Part shown: positions 16,006 through 25,014 of the stretch, in pieces
Layout of the letters: each line of letters starts with the position of its first letter
Position numbering within the stretch: the stretch's first letter is position 1
NCBI GenBank assembly: GCA_017645645.1
Contig: JAGCOB010000027.1
Coordinates: 1-32,662, forward strand
Direction: 5' to 3'
Length of the DNA stretch: 32,662 nt
Origin: Prevotella sp.
GTDB taxonomy: Bacteria > Bacteroidota > Bacteroidia > Bacteroidales > Bacteroidaceae
Position numbers and translations under genes: made by a program
Notes under the pieces: generated by a model
The model's input: the letters and a program-made list of their open reading frames with translations, nothing else
What the model was told of the DNA's origin: nothing
Databases searched by the model: none

Positions 16006-16659
16006 TTACAAATGTACGTCGAAGGCCGCCATGATGATGGCCGTCAGAAGGGTGAGTCCGAGGATGCAGATAGGTACATAGCAATGGCGGATGTCATACT
16101 TGGCAGGAACGGTGATACGACAATAGAGCCAATGGACGAACCAGCCTACAAAGCCGCCCCAAAGGAGTCCGACGGTGATATCGCCCGGATAGTGCACACC
16201 CAGGTAGAGACGGGTATAACAATTGACAAGTGAGTACCCCACCAAGAAGAAGGTGAGCATCCGCTGTCGCATCAGCAGGGAGAAGAAGATGGCGATGCTG
16301 AACGTGTTGGCAGCATGGGCAGAGAAGAATCCGTATTTTCCCCCACGATAGCCGTTCACCACATCGACCAAAGCCCCGATCTCCGGATCGTGGGTGGGTC
16401 GCCAACGAGCCACAAGCGGTTTCACAATACCGTCGTCAACGGCTCCGGCAAGCAGATAGCACAGTCCCGCTGCGGCAAGGATCAACACCACCTCGCGGAC
16501 GTTCTTGTTAGACTTCAGTACGACATAGAAAAGTCCCAGGTATAAGGGTATCCATGTCTTTGCATTGGTCAGTGTCAAAATAAGGTAATCAAAGAACTGC
16601 GAGTCGCTGCCATTCACCAGCAACAGCAGTTGTTTGTCAAATTGTATAATCTCTTCCAT
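16006..16659 (-). CDS. PAP2-family membrane phosphatase
   Basis: A 217-residue integral membrane lipid phosphatase of the PAP2 (type 2 phosphatidic acid phosphatase) family, which removes phosphate from lipids such as phosphatidylglycerol phosphate or undecaprenyl pyrophosphate. The three signature motifs are present: K80-PLVARW-R87-P88; SAH at 113-115 within GFFSAHAANT, where the textbook motif is SGH; and R150 xxxxx H156 xxx D160 in TRLYLGVHYPGD. Five to six hydrophobic segments are visible (about 35-50, 55-75, 118-132, 135-150, 163-178, 193-212). The substrate cannot be told. It starts 4 bp after the BatD-BatE fusion, as the last gene of the Bat run. Confidence 0.92.
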   Translation of the reverse strand: MEEIIQFDKQLLLLVNGSDSQFFDYLILTLTNAKTWIPLYLGLFYVVLKSNKNVREVVLILAAAGLCYLLAGAVDDGIVKPLVARWRPTHDPEIGALVDVVNGYRGGKYGFFSAHAANTFSIAIFFSLLMRQRMLTFFLVGYSLVNCYTRLYLGVHYPGDITVGLLWGGFVGWFVHWLYCRITVPAKYDIRHCYVPICILGLTLLTAIIMAAFDVHL

Positions 16660-16663
16660 ATCG

Positions 16664-19228
16664 TCAAATTATTTCTATTTGTTTTGTCTCTATCCAGCCC
16701 TGTTTGCCGTCAGCCACACGAATCTCTTTCCAGCCATTCATCGAATTGTCGGTGATGGTCACATGGGTTCCCTCATGCAGGATGAAGAGGTCGGTACCGT
16801 TCTTCGACGGCGTACTCTTCACGGTGGCTGCCGTTGTCATGATAATAGCCCCCGTCCGATTTGTCAGTTTACGCTTCTGCTGATAAGCGAAGAGGTTGCT
16901 CAAGACAAAGACCACCAACAGGAAGAAAGCTCCGAAGAAGCCCGTCTTCCGCAACCACATACGGTCTGAGAACAGATACGCAAGGACCAGGATGATGGCA
17001 ATGGCAAGAGCTATCAAGGCTGTCCGTGCCCATGCATCCACACTCATCAGGTTGACCAGTGAGTGATACCACGTAACGAAGAACATCTCAGACTCCGGCG
17101 TGATCTTGTCTATTGTCTTCGAACGTGCCATCTGCAGGTTGAAACGAATGTCTGCATCACCTGGAGAAAGCAATAGGGCACGCTCATAATTCAGGATTGC
17201 CTTGGTGATATTGTCCGTCCGGTAGTAGGCATTTCCCAGGTTATAATACAGGTCTGCACTCACCCCACCCTTTAACAATGCCTCATAGTCAGTAATAGCC
17301 TGTTGGTATTGTTCATGGACATAGGCACTGTCAGCTTCTGCCTTAGTGACAGCGTTCGCTGACAATGGCAGCATCAGTAGCATCAATATCACTGGTGACG
17401 CAGAACGATGGATATGTTTCTTGCCTTTAATGAAATCTTCTATTTTCATAATCGCGTTAATGGCAGCATCATATACCTTATTCATATTACCACTGGCATC
17501 GCCTGGGGCATATCGGGCATACTCACACTCGTCAAGGGCGCCGATAAACTGACTGACGGTATCGGTATCCACTCCGCGCTCCGTGAGCCGCTGACTGATA
17601 TTGTCACGGGACAGGTCTGCCACAGGCATGTCGAGTTTGTCACCGACATAGCCCCACAAGGCACGCAGCACCTCATCATAGAACTCACTCTGCTTGCCGG
17701 CCTTGAGCAGTTTATTGGCAACGCGCAGACGACGGACTGCCACCTTGTTGGCACGCTTACCGCGCATCTTGCCGATATTGGCATTCTCCATCGCACGATG
17801 ACGGAAGATGATGAAGAGGGAGACGAAGACGACTAACAAGACGACCAGACTGATCCAATAGAAGGAGGAGCCAAAGAAATAGTCATCGACAGCACGAAGA
17901 CGTGTGTCTTCCATCTTGATATAACGGATATCCTTGTTCAACTGCTTTACCTCCTCACTGGTATAAGTCGCCACACTCGACGTGCCATCGCCTTTCGCCA
18001 CATCCAGCGTAAAGGGCTGTGAGTGCAACGTCTTATAGGCATTGGTCTGCGTATCGAAATAAGTGAACTCCACAGGAGGAACCTCGTATTTACCCTGATG
18101 GCGGGGCACGACAAGGATGTCATAGATCATACTGCCCTCTATACCGTTGGTCGTGAGCTTCGTCTTATCCGTGATCTTCGCATCATACTGGTCAAAGTCC
18201 TTGGGCAGGTTGACGACAGGCTGTTTAATGAGTTTCAGATTACCCGTTCCACTGACAGTGACACGGAAGGTGACAGGGTCGTTCGCCTTGATCTCTTTCT
18301 TGTCTATTTCTGCAGAAAGACTGAACGTGCCTACCCCACCCGAGAAATTCGTAGGACGGGCAGGCAGTGGGTCAACCGTGATGGTCAGTCCCGGGGCAGC
18401 AATCTCCTTCTTGACCTCCATATAGCCAGAACCGCCATTGAAGAACGCCTCAAAGGGATCGATATTACGATTTTGCACCACCACCATTCCTTCGTACGTA
18501 ATACTGGGGATCTCCAGTTTCCCCGTTGTCTGCGGGAACATCACATACTGTTGCCAGGTCACGGTACGATACGGACGACCGTTGAAAGTCTCCAACTTAA
18601 AACTCTTCTCCTGCGGCAGCGGTACCTCACGGGTGTAGAAGCTCTTCAAATCGGGCATCTTACCATTCAGGGAGGTCAGGTCCACAAGCGTATAGACCTT
18701 ATAGGTCAGCAGGATAGGCTCCTGTTCATGGACATGAGTCTTATTGGCACTAACCTTGATAAAGAGGTCGCTACCGGAGATATGACTGCCTGCCGCACGC
18801 ATCTGTCCACCACCCGGAGAACGCTGTCCACTATTATTCCCCTGTTGTGCCGTTCCTGAAACCTTGATATGCAACTCATTGGAGTTCATTGATTTTCCAT
18901 TGACTGTGGCATGAGCGGCAGGAATAGTGAACGAGCCATTCTTGGTCGCAGAGAGGATATAGGTATAGGTAACAGATGTGGAACTTGAGGTATGACCATT
19001 CACCATCTGGAAAGATGATTGCGTAGACGTGCTGGGTCCCATGAGAACCTCAAAGGCATCAGGAATATTCCCTGCACGGAAGCCACTGACATCATCCGTA
19101 TTAACTGTATAGGTCAGTCGGAACTGCTCCCCTACCGCCACTTGTGCAGGAGCCTTTCCTGTGATCTGCTGTGCCCAGCAAATGATAAATGAAACATTTA
19201 ACAGTAAAAGTATTATTAGTCGTCTCAT
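16664..19228 (-). CDS. BatD-BatE fusion protein
   Basis: One 854-residue envelope protein combining two Bat proteins usually encoded apart. Numbers here count from the TTG one codon earlier. The BatD part has a signal peptide (RRLIILLLLNVSFIICWA), immunoglobulin-like beta domains to about 440 (QVAVGEQFRLTYTV; ISGSDLFIKVSANKTHVHEQEPILLTYKV), a membrane segment at 458-476 and a helical cytoplasmic part to about 600. Then a second signal-like segment (ILMLLMLPLSANA, 615-627) begins BatE: TPRs at 641-700, two membrane segments (738-755, 763-785) and an SH3-like domain at 800-850 (EGTHVTITDNSMNGWKEI). The topology works if 612-628 acts as a membrane anchor. ATG at 19228 is preferred to the TTG at 19231. 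The role in oxygen tolerance comes from Bacteroides fragilis work and is not proven here. Confidence 0.93.
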   Translation of the reverse strand: MRRLIILLLLNVSFIICWAQQITGKAPAQVAVGEQFRLTYTVNTDDVSGFRAGNIPDAFEVLMGPSTSTQSSFQMVNGHTSSSTSVTYTYILSATKNGSFTIPAAHATVNGKSMNSNELHIKVSGTAQQGNNSGQRSPGGGQMRAAGSHISGSDLFIKVSANKTHVHEQEPILLTYKVYTLVDLTSLNGKMPDLKSFYTREVPLPQEKSFKLETFNGRPYRTVTWQQYVMFPQTTGKLEIPSITYEGMVVVQNRNIDPFEAFFNGGSGYMEVKKEIAAPGLTITVDPLPARPTNFSGGVGTFSLSAEIDKKEIKANDPVTFRVTVSGTGNLKLIKQPVVNLPKDFDQYDAKITDKTKLTTNGIEGSMIYDILVVPRHQGKYEVPPVEFTYFDTQTNAYKTLHSQPFTLDVAKGDGTSSVATYTSEEVKQLNKDIRYIKMEDTRLRAVDDYFFGSSFYWISLVVLLVVFVSLFIIFRHRAMENANIGKMRGKRANKVAVRRLRVANKLLKAGKQSEFYDEVLRALWGYVGDKLDMPVADLSRDNISQRLTERGVDTDTVSQFIGALDECEYARYAPGDASGNMNKVYDAAINAIMKIEDFIKGKKHIHRSASPVILMLLMLPLSANAVTKAEADSAYVHEQYQQAITDYEALLKGGVSADLYYNLGNAYYRTDNITKAILNYERALLLSPGDADIRFNLQMARSKTIDKITPESEMFFVTWYHSLVNLMSVDAWARTALIALAIAIILVLAYLFSDRMWLRKTGFFGAFFLLVVFVLSNLFAYQQKRKLTNRTGAIIMTTAATVKSTPSKNGTDLFILHEGTHVTITDNSMNGWKEIRVADGKQGWIETKQIEII

Positions 19229-19233
19229 CAATG

Positions 19234-19268
19234 CTCTAAACTCTAAACTTTAAACTATAAACTATACT
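19234..19268. repeat. Heptamer tandem repeat between the two Bat fusions
   Basis: Five 7-bp units: CTCTAAA, CTCTAAA, CTTTAAA, CTATAAA, CTATACT. They fill almost the whole 38-bp gap between the BatB-BatC gene and the BatD-BatE gene, and the fifth unit is degenerate. Confidence 0.88.
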
Positions 19269-19269
19269 A

Positions 19270-20976
19270 TCACCAGTTCTTCTGCAATTTCCGCGTCTGC
19301 TTCTGATGCTGGGCCTTCTTAATACGCTCTTGGGTATTCTTCTCCTCCTGCATTGCGGCATTCAACAACTGCTCGGCATTCTCCTTGCTCATCTGCGGCT
19401 TGTCCTGCTGCTGTTGTTTCTCTTGCTGTTTCTGCTGGTCTTGCTTCTCCTGGTCTTTGTTTTTGTCTTGCTTATCTTTATTTTCCTTGTTATCTTTGTT
19501 CTGTTGCTGATTCTGCTTGTCCTGATTCTGTTGCTGTTGCTGCTGCTGACGCTTACAGAGTTCCAGGTTATAGCGTGTCTCATCATCGTTCGGGTTGTTG
19601 CGCAATGCCTCCTTATAGGCTTCTATCGCCTCTCCGAACATCTGATGTCCCTGACAGATAACCCCGATGTTATGGTATATCCATGACTTCCGTCTGGCAT
19701 TGGTCTCCAGTTTCGCTGCAGACTGGAACTGTTCGATGGCGGCAGAGTCTTTCTTCTGCGCCAGCAGGGCATTACCCAGGTTATAGACAGCCTGCGGATT
19801 CTTGCCATTCTTCTCCATCGCCTTCCGATAGTCCACCTCTGCCTCCGCATACTTCCCTGCACGATACTGTTTGTTGCCATGACGGATATAATCACGGTCG
19901 GTCTGGGCATAAACGGACATCGTCATCATCAGTAACAGCACCGTCATCGTCTTCTTGCGACTGAACAGATGGAGGTTCTTCAGATGCGGATTTTTGATTT
20001 CCATAATACATATCTCAGCTATCAGGAGCAGGAGGACAAGGATACATACTGCCTGGAACTGTTCATCATAGTCACTATACACTGTACTGGAGATTTCCTT
20101 CTTTGCCAGTTTGTCGAGTTCATGGTTCAACTGCTCCTGGGCATTGCTGTTGTTCTCCACATGGATATAGGCACCGCCACCAGCTTCAGCAACTTGCTTA
20201 CACATCTCCTCGTTGAGTGCCGACATAACGGTCTCGCCAATATTGTCCTTCATATAGTCACCCGTCCCAGGAACAGGAATCGGGGATCCTTTGGTAGAGC
20301 CGATGCCAAGGACATAGACACGCATGCCCTTCTCCTTGGCTTCCTGGGCAGCCTCCAAGGCTCCACCCTCATGGTCTTCACCATCGGTAATCACAATGAT
20401 GGCCTTCCCCACTCCTTCTTCCTGTGTGAAACTATGTGTCGCCATGTTCACAGCTGCAGCGATATCCGTACCCTGCGTCTCTATCATGGAAGGCTCGATG
20501 CTGGAAAGGAACATCTTTGCCGATACGAAATCACTGGTAATCGGCAACTGTACAAAGGCATCCCCTGCAAAGACGATGAGTCCAATCTTGTCGTTCGTGA
20601 AATGGTCCACTAAGTTCTCCACCATCATCTTAGCACGGTCGAGACGACTGGGTGCCACATCCTCGGCAAGCATCGAGTTACTGATATCCAAGGCAATGAC
20701 GGTCTCGATACCTGTCCGTTTCTCATGACTGATCTTCGTTCCCATCTGAGGACGAGCCAGTACCACGATCAACAAGGCGAGCGCTGTCAGTAAGAGACAG
20801 AACTTCACCAAGGGACGGAAGCGGGATACGTCAGGCATCAGTTGGCGTACCAGCTCCATATCCCCGAAGCGACGGAGTTGTTTACGCTGACGGATGACCA
20901 TCCACCAACGGATCAATGCCAATACGGGAATCAGCACCAGTGCATACAGATATATAGGGTCTTCGAATCGAAACAT
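19270..20976 (-). CDS. BatB-BatC fusion protein (VWA plus TPR)
   Basis: A 568-residue membrane protein joining BatB and BatC. Two N-terminal membrane segments (about 8-26 and 57-74) precede a von Willebrand factor A domain whose metal site is visible: D97-ISNS-101, with TDIAAAV near 170 and ITDGEDHEGG near 197. A third membrane segment lies at 308-324. The BatC part then begins with its own signal-like segment (MTVLLLMMTMSVYA, 344-357), followed by TPRs (360-475; YIRHGNKQYRAGKYAEAEVDYRKAM, NNPNDDETRYNLELCKRQ) and a long Gln/Lys/Asn-rich tail (476-540). Retaining this segment would put the TPRs outside the cytoplasm, the same side as the VWA domain is not; see findings. Start ATG 20976; BatA lies 59 bp upstream across a tandem repeat. 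Confidence 0.94.
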   Translation of the reverse strand: MFRFEDPIYLYALVLIPVLALIRWWMVIRQRKQLRRFGDMELVRQLMPDVSRFRPLVKFCLLLTALALLIVVLARPQMGTKISHEKRTGIETVIALDISNSMLAEDVAPSRLDRAKMMVENLVDHFTNDKIGLIVFAGDAFVQLPITSDFVSAKMFLSSIEPSMIETQGTDIAAAVNMATHSFTQEEGVGKAIIVITDGEDHEGGALEAAQEAKEKGMRVYVLGIGSTKGSPIPVPGTGDYMKDNIGETVMSALNEEMCKQVAEAGGGAYIHVENNSNAQEQLNHELDKLAKKEISSTVYSDYDEQFQAVCILVLLLLIAEICIMEIKNPHLKNLHLFSRKKTMTVLLLMMTMSVYAQTDRDYIRHGNKQYRAGKYAEAEVDYRKAMEKNGKNPQAVYNLGNALLAQKKDSAAIEQFQSAAKLETNARRKSWIYHNIGVICQGHQMFGEAIEAYKEALRNNPNDDETRYNLELCKRQQQQQQQNQDKQNQQQNKDNKENKDKQDKNKDQEKQDQQKQQEKQQQQDKPQMSKENAEQLLNAAMQEEKNTQERIKKAQHQKQTRKLQKNW

Positions 20977-20982
20977 CGAGTA

Positions 20983-21027
20983 TATTTACTATTTGACTAT
21001 TTACTATTTGACTATTTAACCATTAAC
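20983..21027. repeat. Alternating 7/8-bp tandem repeat between batA and the BatB-BatC gene
   Basis: Units TATTTAC, TATTTGAC, TATTTAC, TATTTGAC, TATTTAAC, CATTAAC. The first four make a 15-bp unit present twice. They fill most of the 59-bp gap between two genes on the same strand. Confidence 0.86.
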
Positions 21028-21035
21028 TATCTCGT

Positions 21036-22034
21036 TTACGGCAGCTTACGGAATATCGTTATCCGCAGCAGGATTTCTAAAAGCAGCAACAGGACGGCAG
21101 CAATGGCAAAAGGCTGATAGGCCTCATATTTCTTGCTGTAGGTCTTGACACTCAACTTGGTTTTCTCCAGTTTGTCAATCTCCTTATAGATATTCTGAAG
21201 TTCCTTGTTATTGGTGGCGCGGTAGAAGTCACCATCCGTCGCCGCCGCTATCTCACTCAATGTCTTGGTGTCTATCTCCACTGGGATATTCACATATTGG
21301 ACACCACCTGCCACCACCATTGGATAAGGAGCTACCTTGTTGGTGCCCACACCGATGGTATAGACACGGATACCAAGACTCTTGGCAATCTCCGCAGCAG
21401 TCATGGGCGAGAGGTCACCACGGTTGTTACTGCCGTCCGTCAACAGGATGACGACCTTGCTCTTCGCCTTGGAATCCTTCAGACGGCTCACCGCATTGGC
21501 AAGTCCCATACCGATGGCTGTACCATCCTGTATCAGTCCCCGAGTGGCAATGTCCGGACGGACACTCTGCAAGAGATTCAGCAACGAGGCATGATCGGTG
21601 GTCATCGGACACTGGGTGAACGCCTCTCCGGCAAAGATCGTCAGACCGATATTGTCATTAGGTCGTCCGGCTATGAACTCTGCCGCCACCTGCTTGGCAG
21701 CCTCAATACGGTTAGGACGCAAGTCCTCGGCAAGCATAGAGCCGGAAACGTCCATCGCCAACATGATATCGATACCCTCCACCGACTTGTTATTCCACGA
21801 ATTACGGGTCTGGGGACGTGCCAGTATCAATACCAATAGTATAAAGGTGGCGATGCGCAAAATCAACTGTAATGGCATGAGCGTCACCTTCCAACTACGG
21901 GGAGCGAAACGATAAGCCTTCGTATCACTCATCCGCATGGTCGGTTCAGTCTTCTTCCTGTACATCAGATACCATATTAAATAAGGTACCAGCAACAGCA
22001 GGAGAAACAGATATTCTTTATTCGCAAATTCCAT
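21036..22034 (-). CDS. batA: BatA, membrane-bound von Willebrand factor A protein
   Basis: A 332-residue membrane protein of the aerotolerance operon. Membrane segments lie at about 8-26 and 55-73, with a third at about 308-328. The VWA domain between them has an intact metal site: D95-VSGS-99 in MLAMDVSGSMLAED, DGTAIGMGLANAV and LTDGSNNRGD. VWA domains bind protein partners through a bound metal ion, and MoxR ATPases such as the one encoded upstream are thought to remodel such proteins. BatA and the BatB half of the next gene are clearly paralogues, including the shared SMLAED and ARPQ stretches. ATG at 22034, 15 bp after the upstream gene. Confidence 0.95.
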   Translation of the reverse strand: MEFANKEYLFLLLLLVPYLIWYLMYRKKTEPTMRMSDTKAYRFAPRSWKVTLMPLQLILRIATFILLVLILARPQTRNSWNNKSVEGIDIMLAMDVSGSMLAEDLRPNRIEAAKQVAAEFIAGRPNDNIGLTIFAGEAFTQCPMTTDHASLLNLLQSVRPDIATRGLIQDGTAIGMGLANAVSRLKDSKAKSKVVILLTDGSNNRGDLSPMTAAEIAKSLGIRVYTIGVGTNKVAPYPMVVAGGVQYVNIPVEIDTKTLSEIAAATDGDFYRATNNKELQNIYKEIDKLEKTKLSVKTYSKKYEAYQPFAIAAVLLLLLEILLRITIFRKLP

Positions 22035-22049
22035 TGTTCTTTCCTTATT

Positions 22050-23123
22050 TTACATAACGCCCATGAGAATCATCAACCGGTATACGACAAATCCCAAGAG
22101 GACGAGACAGACAACGGCAATACCGCCGATAGACCATTTCAAGATCCGACGGGTCTTCAACGAACGCTGGTCGGCCTCGGAGAGCTGTGGCTTCTCTTCC
22201 TCCACCACCTGCAACTCCTGTTTGGTTTGATTGATAAACTCAATAGCATTGACCAGGTTCATGTCATTCTCATTGATGAGCGTAGAATACTTGGCGAACT
22301 TCACCAGGTCGGCGGTCGTGAAGAGCTGGCGCAATTCGTCCAATGACTTCTGGTCACCATTCTGCATCAGTCGCTCGATAATCTCGGAACTGGTCATCTC
22401 CATGGCAGAGAACTTATACCGCTCCTCGATATAACGGCGCAGCGTGTCTGTCAACTTGGTATAGTATTCCTTCTGGTTCTCCGAGGCAACCATCTTGTCG
22501 GCCTTGATCTGCTCGATCTCCTTCATGGCCTTCTGGTGTGGCAGCAGTCTCTTGACCAGTTTGAAACTCTTAATCAGCGGTTTGTTGTCACGTAAGCGGA
22601 CATACAGATAACCTGCCGCACCCAGTAGGAGCAACATCAGCACACTCAACCAGAACACCATCGACCAGTCACTCCACAGGAAGGGATTGTTCTGGACATC
22701 TTTCGGACCGAAGTACTGATTCATCTTCGTCGTGTCGACTTCCACCTCCAGTACTTTCAGTGCAAGACTCTTGCTCTGGTATTCCTTGCCGTCGACCTTC
22801 ACTTTGAAGGGGGGAAGATAATATAGCTTGCCGTCAAACGATGTCAGCGTATAGACACGCGACAGGCGCTGATGTCCATTGTCAATCTCCTCGATCTGCT
22901 CCTTGCCGACATCCAGCACTTCCACGCCCGCCACCAATGTATCCCGGGACTTGAAGGAAGGGAAGACCACCTTGGCATTGGCAGGAGCCGTAGCAGTCAG
23001 GGTGACATGTGCCTGCTGGCCAATCAGCATCTGGATAGAGTCGATGTTTGCCTCCACCCCCACCTGTGCCGTCATGGTGACAACAGTATATACAAGACTT
23101 ATCAGTAATAGGATTCGTTTCAT
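22050..23123 (-). CDS. Bat-operon membrane protein of unknown function
   Basis: A 357-residue protein between DUF58 and BatA; this position is commonly filled in Bacteroidota Bat operons but the function is not known. A signal peptide (MKRILLLISLVYTVVTMTA) precedes a beta-rich domain (about 20-140; QMLIGQQAHVTLTATAPANAKVVFP), which resembles the start of BatD, then a membrane segment at about 155-176, a helical cytoplasmic part (YYTKLTDTLRRYIEERYKFSAMEMTSSEIIERL) and a final membrane segment near 330-352. The helical part also resembles the BatD helix after its membrane segment (SEFYDEVLRALWGYV), so it could be a short BatD relative. ATG at 23123, directly adjoining the DUF58 gene's stop. Confidence 0.85.
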   Translation of the reverse strand: MKRILLLISLVYTVVTMTAQVGVEANIDSIQMLIGQQAHVTLTATAPANAKVVFPSFKSRDTLVAGVEVLDVGKEQIEEIDNGHQRLSRVYTLTSFDGKLYYLPPFKVKVDGKEYQSKSLALKVLEVEVDTTKMNQYFGPKDVQNNPFLWSDWSMVFWLSVLMLLLLGAAGYLYVRLRDNKPLIKSFKLVKRLLPHQKAMKEIEQIKADKMVASENQKEYYTKLTDTLRRYIEERYKFSAMEMTSSEIIERLMQNGDQKSLDELRQLFTTADLVKFAKYSTLINENDMNLVNAIEFINQTKQELQVVEEEKPQLSEADQRSLKTRRILKWSIGGIAVVCLVLLGFVVYRLMILMGVM

Positions 23124-23993
23124 CTAACTACGTTGTTTAAAGAGCATCAGCAAATGCTTCACGAAATCATCGTTGGTGGCAATACTGATCATATCCACAT
23201 TACTCTTATTCATCGTCTCACGGAGTTGTTGCTGACGATTCATCCAATAGTGCTCATGGGCCTGGCGAAGGCGTTTGCTGCTGGTGTCGATATACTGTTC
23301 ATAGCCCGTCTCGGCATCCACCACACGCATCAGTCCCACATCAGGCAGTTCTTTGGCACGCCGGTCATAGACCTGAACGGCAACCACGTCATGCTTCCTG
23401 TTGCAGATCTGCATCGGCTGTAGGAAATCCTGCTGGACATAGAAGTCACTCAGGAGGAAAGCGGTACAGCGCCGTTTGGCAACACTCGTCAGGAACTCCA
23501 GAGCCTGTCGCACATCCGTCCGCTTACTTTCCGGCTTGAAATCCAGCATCTCACGGATAATATATAGGATGTGCTTGCGACCTTTCTTCGGAGGAATATA
23601 CTTCTCGATATGGTCCGAGAAGAACACCACCCCGATCTTGTCGTTGTTCTGAATGGCACTGAAAGCAATGGTAGCGGCAATCTCCGTCACCATGTCACGC
23701 TTCATCTGCTTCTGCGTACCGAAGTCCAGAGAGCCGCTGACATCGATGAGCAGCATCACTGTCAGTTCACGCTCCTCTTCGAACACCTTCACATAAGGAC
23801 GATGGAAGCGTGCCGTCACATTCCAGTCGATATCACGCACATCATCCCCGTACTGATATTCGCGGACTTCGCTGAAAGCCATACCACGCCCTTTGAAGGC
23901 AGAATGATACTGACCTGCAAAGACGTTGGCACTCAATCCGCGTGCCTTGATCTCTATCTTCCGAACTTTCTTAAGTAACTCTGCAGTCTCCAT
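23124..23993 (-). CDS. DUF58 protein (VWA-like partner of MoxR)
   Basis: A 289-residue cytoplasmic protein of family DUF58, normally encoded directly after a MoxR ATPase and thought to be its VWA-type partner. The conserved N-terminal block is present: FAGQYHSAFKGRGMAFSEVREYQYGDDVRDIDWNVTAR, followed by MLLIDVSGSLDFG, which carries a metal-site DVSGS, and later FLLSDFYVQQDF. The start is ATG at 23993, not the TTG one codon earlier; this ATG overlaps the stop of the MoxR gene (TGATG), a sign of coupled translation. No membrane segment is seen, so it probably links the cytoplasmic MoxR to the membrane Bat proteins. Confidence 0.94.
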   Translation of the reverse strand: METAELLKKVRKIEIKARGLSANVFAGQYHSAFKGRGMAFSEVREYQYGDDVRDIDWNVTARFHRPYVKVFEEERELTVMLLIDVSGSLDFGTQKQMKRDMVTEIAATIAFSAIQNNDKIGVVFFSDHIEKYIPPKKGRKHILYIIREMLDFKPESKRTDVRQALEFLTSVAKRRCTAFLLSDFYVQQDFLQPMQICNRKHDVVAVQVYDRRAKELPDVGLMRVVDAETGYEQYIDTSSKRLRQAHEHYWMNRQQQLRETMNKSNVDMISIATNDDFVKHLLMLFKQRS

Positions 23994-24988
23994 CAAGGCA
24001 CTTCTACCTTATTGATAATCTTCGAGACAATCTCCTCACTGGTCACATTACTTGCCTCAGCCTCATAGGTCAGTCCGATACGGTGGCGCAGCACATCATG
24101 GGCAACGGCACGTACATCCTCTGGTACCACATAGCCACGACGCTTGATGAAGGCATAGGCACGGGCTGCCTTGGCGAGATTGATAGAAGCACGGGGACTA
24201 CCACCAAAGGAGATCATGTCCTTCATATCCTTCAGACCATAACGGTCGGGATAACGGGTCGCAAAGACGATATCTGCAATATACTGTTCGATCTTCTCGT
24301 CGATATACACCTCACGGACGACGGCACGGGCATTCAGGATCTCCTGTGCCGTGGTGACCGGTGTCACCTCAGGCAAAGCACCCGCTATATTCTCACGGAT
24401 GATACGCTTCTCCTCCTCCAGGGTTGGATAGTCGATGACCACCTTCAGCATGAAACGGTCCATCTGTGCCTCAGGCAACGGATAGGTGCCTTCTTGCTCG
24501 ATGGGGTTCTGGGTAGCCATCACCAGGAACGGCGACGGAAGGTCAAAAGTCTCCTTGCCTATCGTTACCTGCTTCTCCTGCATCGCCTCCAGCAGTGCAC
24601 TCTGCACCTTGGCCGGAGCACGGTTGATTTCATCCGCCAACACGAAATTGGCAAACACAGGACCTTGCTTGACCTGGAAACGCTCGTCCTTCTGAGAATA
24701 GATCATCGTACCAGTCACGTCAGCCGGCAATAAATCGGGCGTAAACTGAATACGACTATACGATGCGTCAATCAGTTGGGCAAGGGTTTTGATAGCCAAG
24801 GTCTTTGCCAGACCAGGCACACCTTCCAACAGGATATTACCATCACTCAGCAGTCCGATCAACAACGAATCCACCAAGTGCTTCTGCCCTACGATCACAC
24901 GGTCCATACCCGTGACCAGGTTGGTCACGAAACCGCTTTGCTGTTCTATCCGGATATTCAACTCACGGATATCAATAGATTCTGCCAT
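23993..24988 (-). CDS. MoxR-family AAA+ ATPase
   Basis: A 331-residue AAA+ ATPase of the MoxR class, thought to act as a chaperone that remodels VWA-domain partners. Walker A is GVPGLAKT (56-63), with LA in place of the usual GK-neighbour GTGKT form, typical of MoxR. Walker B is FVLADEINRAP, the sensor region is FLVMATQNPIEQEGTYPLPEAQMDRFMLKV, and the C-terminal lid contains SPRASINLAKAARAYAFIKRRGYVVPEDV. Length is normal. It is the first gene of the Bat set, 26 bp after the metallo-hydrolase gene, with no separate promoter visible. It is coupled to the DUF58 gene by a TGATG overlap. Confidence 0.96.
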   Translation of the reverse strand: MAESIDIRELNIRIEQQSGFVTNLVTGMDRVIVGQKHLVDSLLIGLLSDGNILLEGVPGLAKTLAIKTLAQLIDASYSRIQFTPDLLPADVTGTMIYSQKDERFQVKQGPVFANFVLADEINRAPAKVQSALLEAMQEKQVTIGKETFDLPSPFLVMATQNPIEQEGTYPLPEAQMDRFMLKVVIDYPTLEEEKRIIRENIAGALPEVTPVTTAQEILNARAVVREVYIDEKIEQYIADIVFATRYPDRYGLKDMKDMISFGGSPRASINLAKAARAYAFIKRRGYVVPEDVRAVAHDVLRHRIGLTYEAEASNVTSEEIVSKIINKVEVP

Positions 24989-25014
24989 AATTCTCTATAA
25001 TATTATAATAAAAG

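Noticed and set aside
14939-16081. 380-residue + frame over queA
   Set aside because: Antisense to QueA; His/Arg-rich composition without domains, and it runs across the queA promoter.
18023-18859. 278-residue + frame over the BatD part
   Set aside because: Shadow of BatD; no signal, motif or promoter.
19380-19560. CAG/CAA-type repeat coding the Gln-rich BatC tail as an unstable repeat
   Set aside because: Codons are mixed (Gln, Lys, Asn, Asp) with no fixed unit, as expected for a disordered tail rather than a tandem array.
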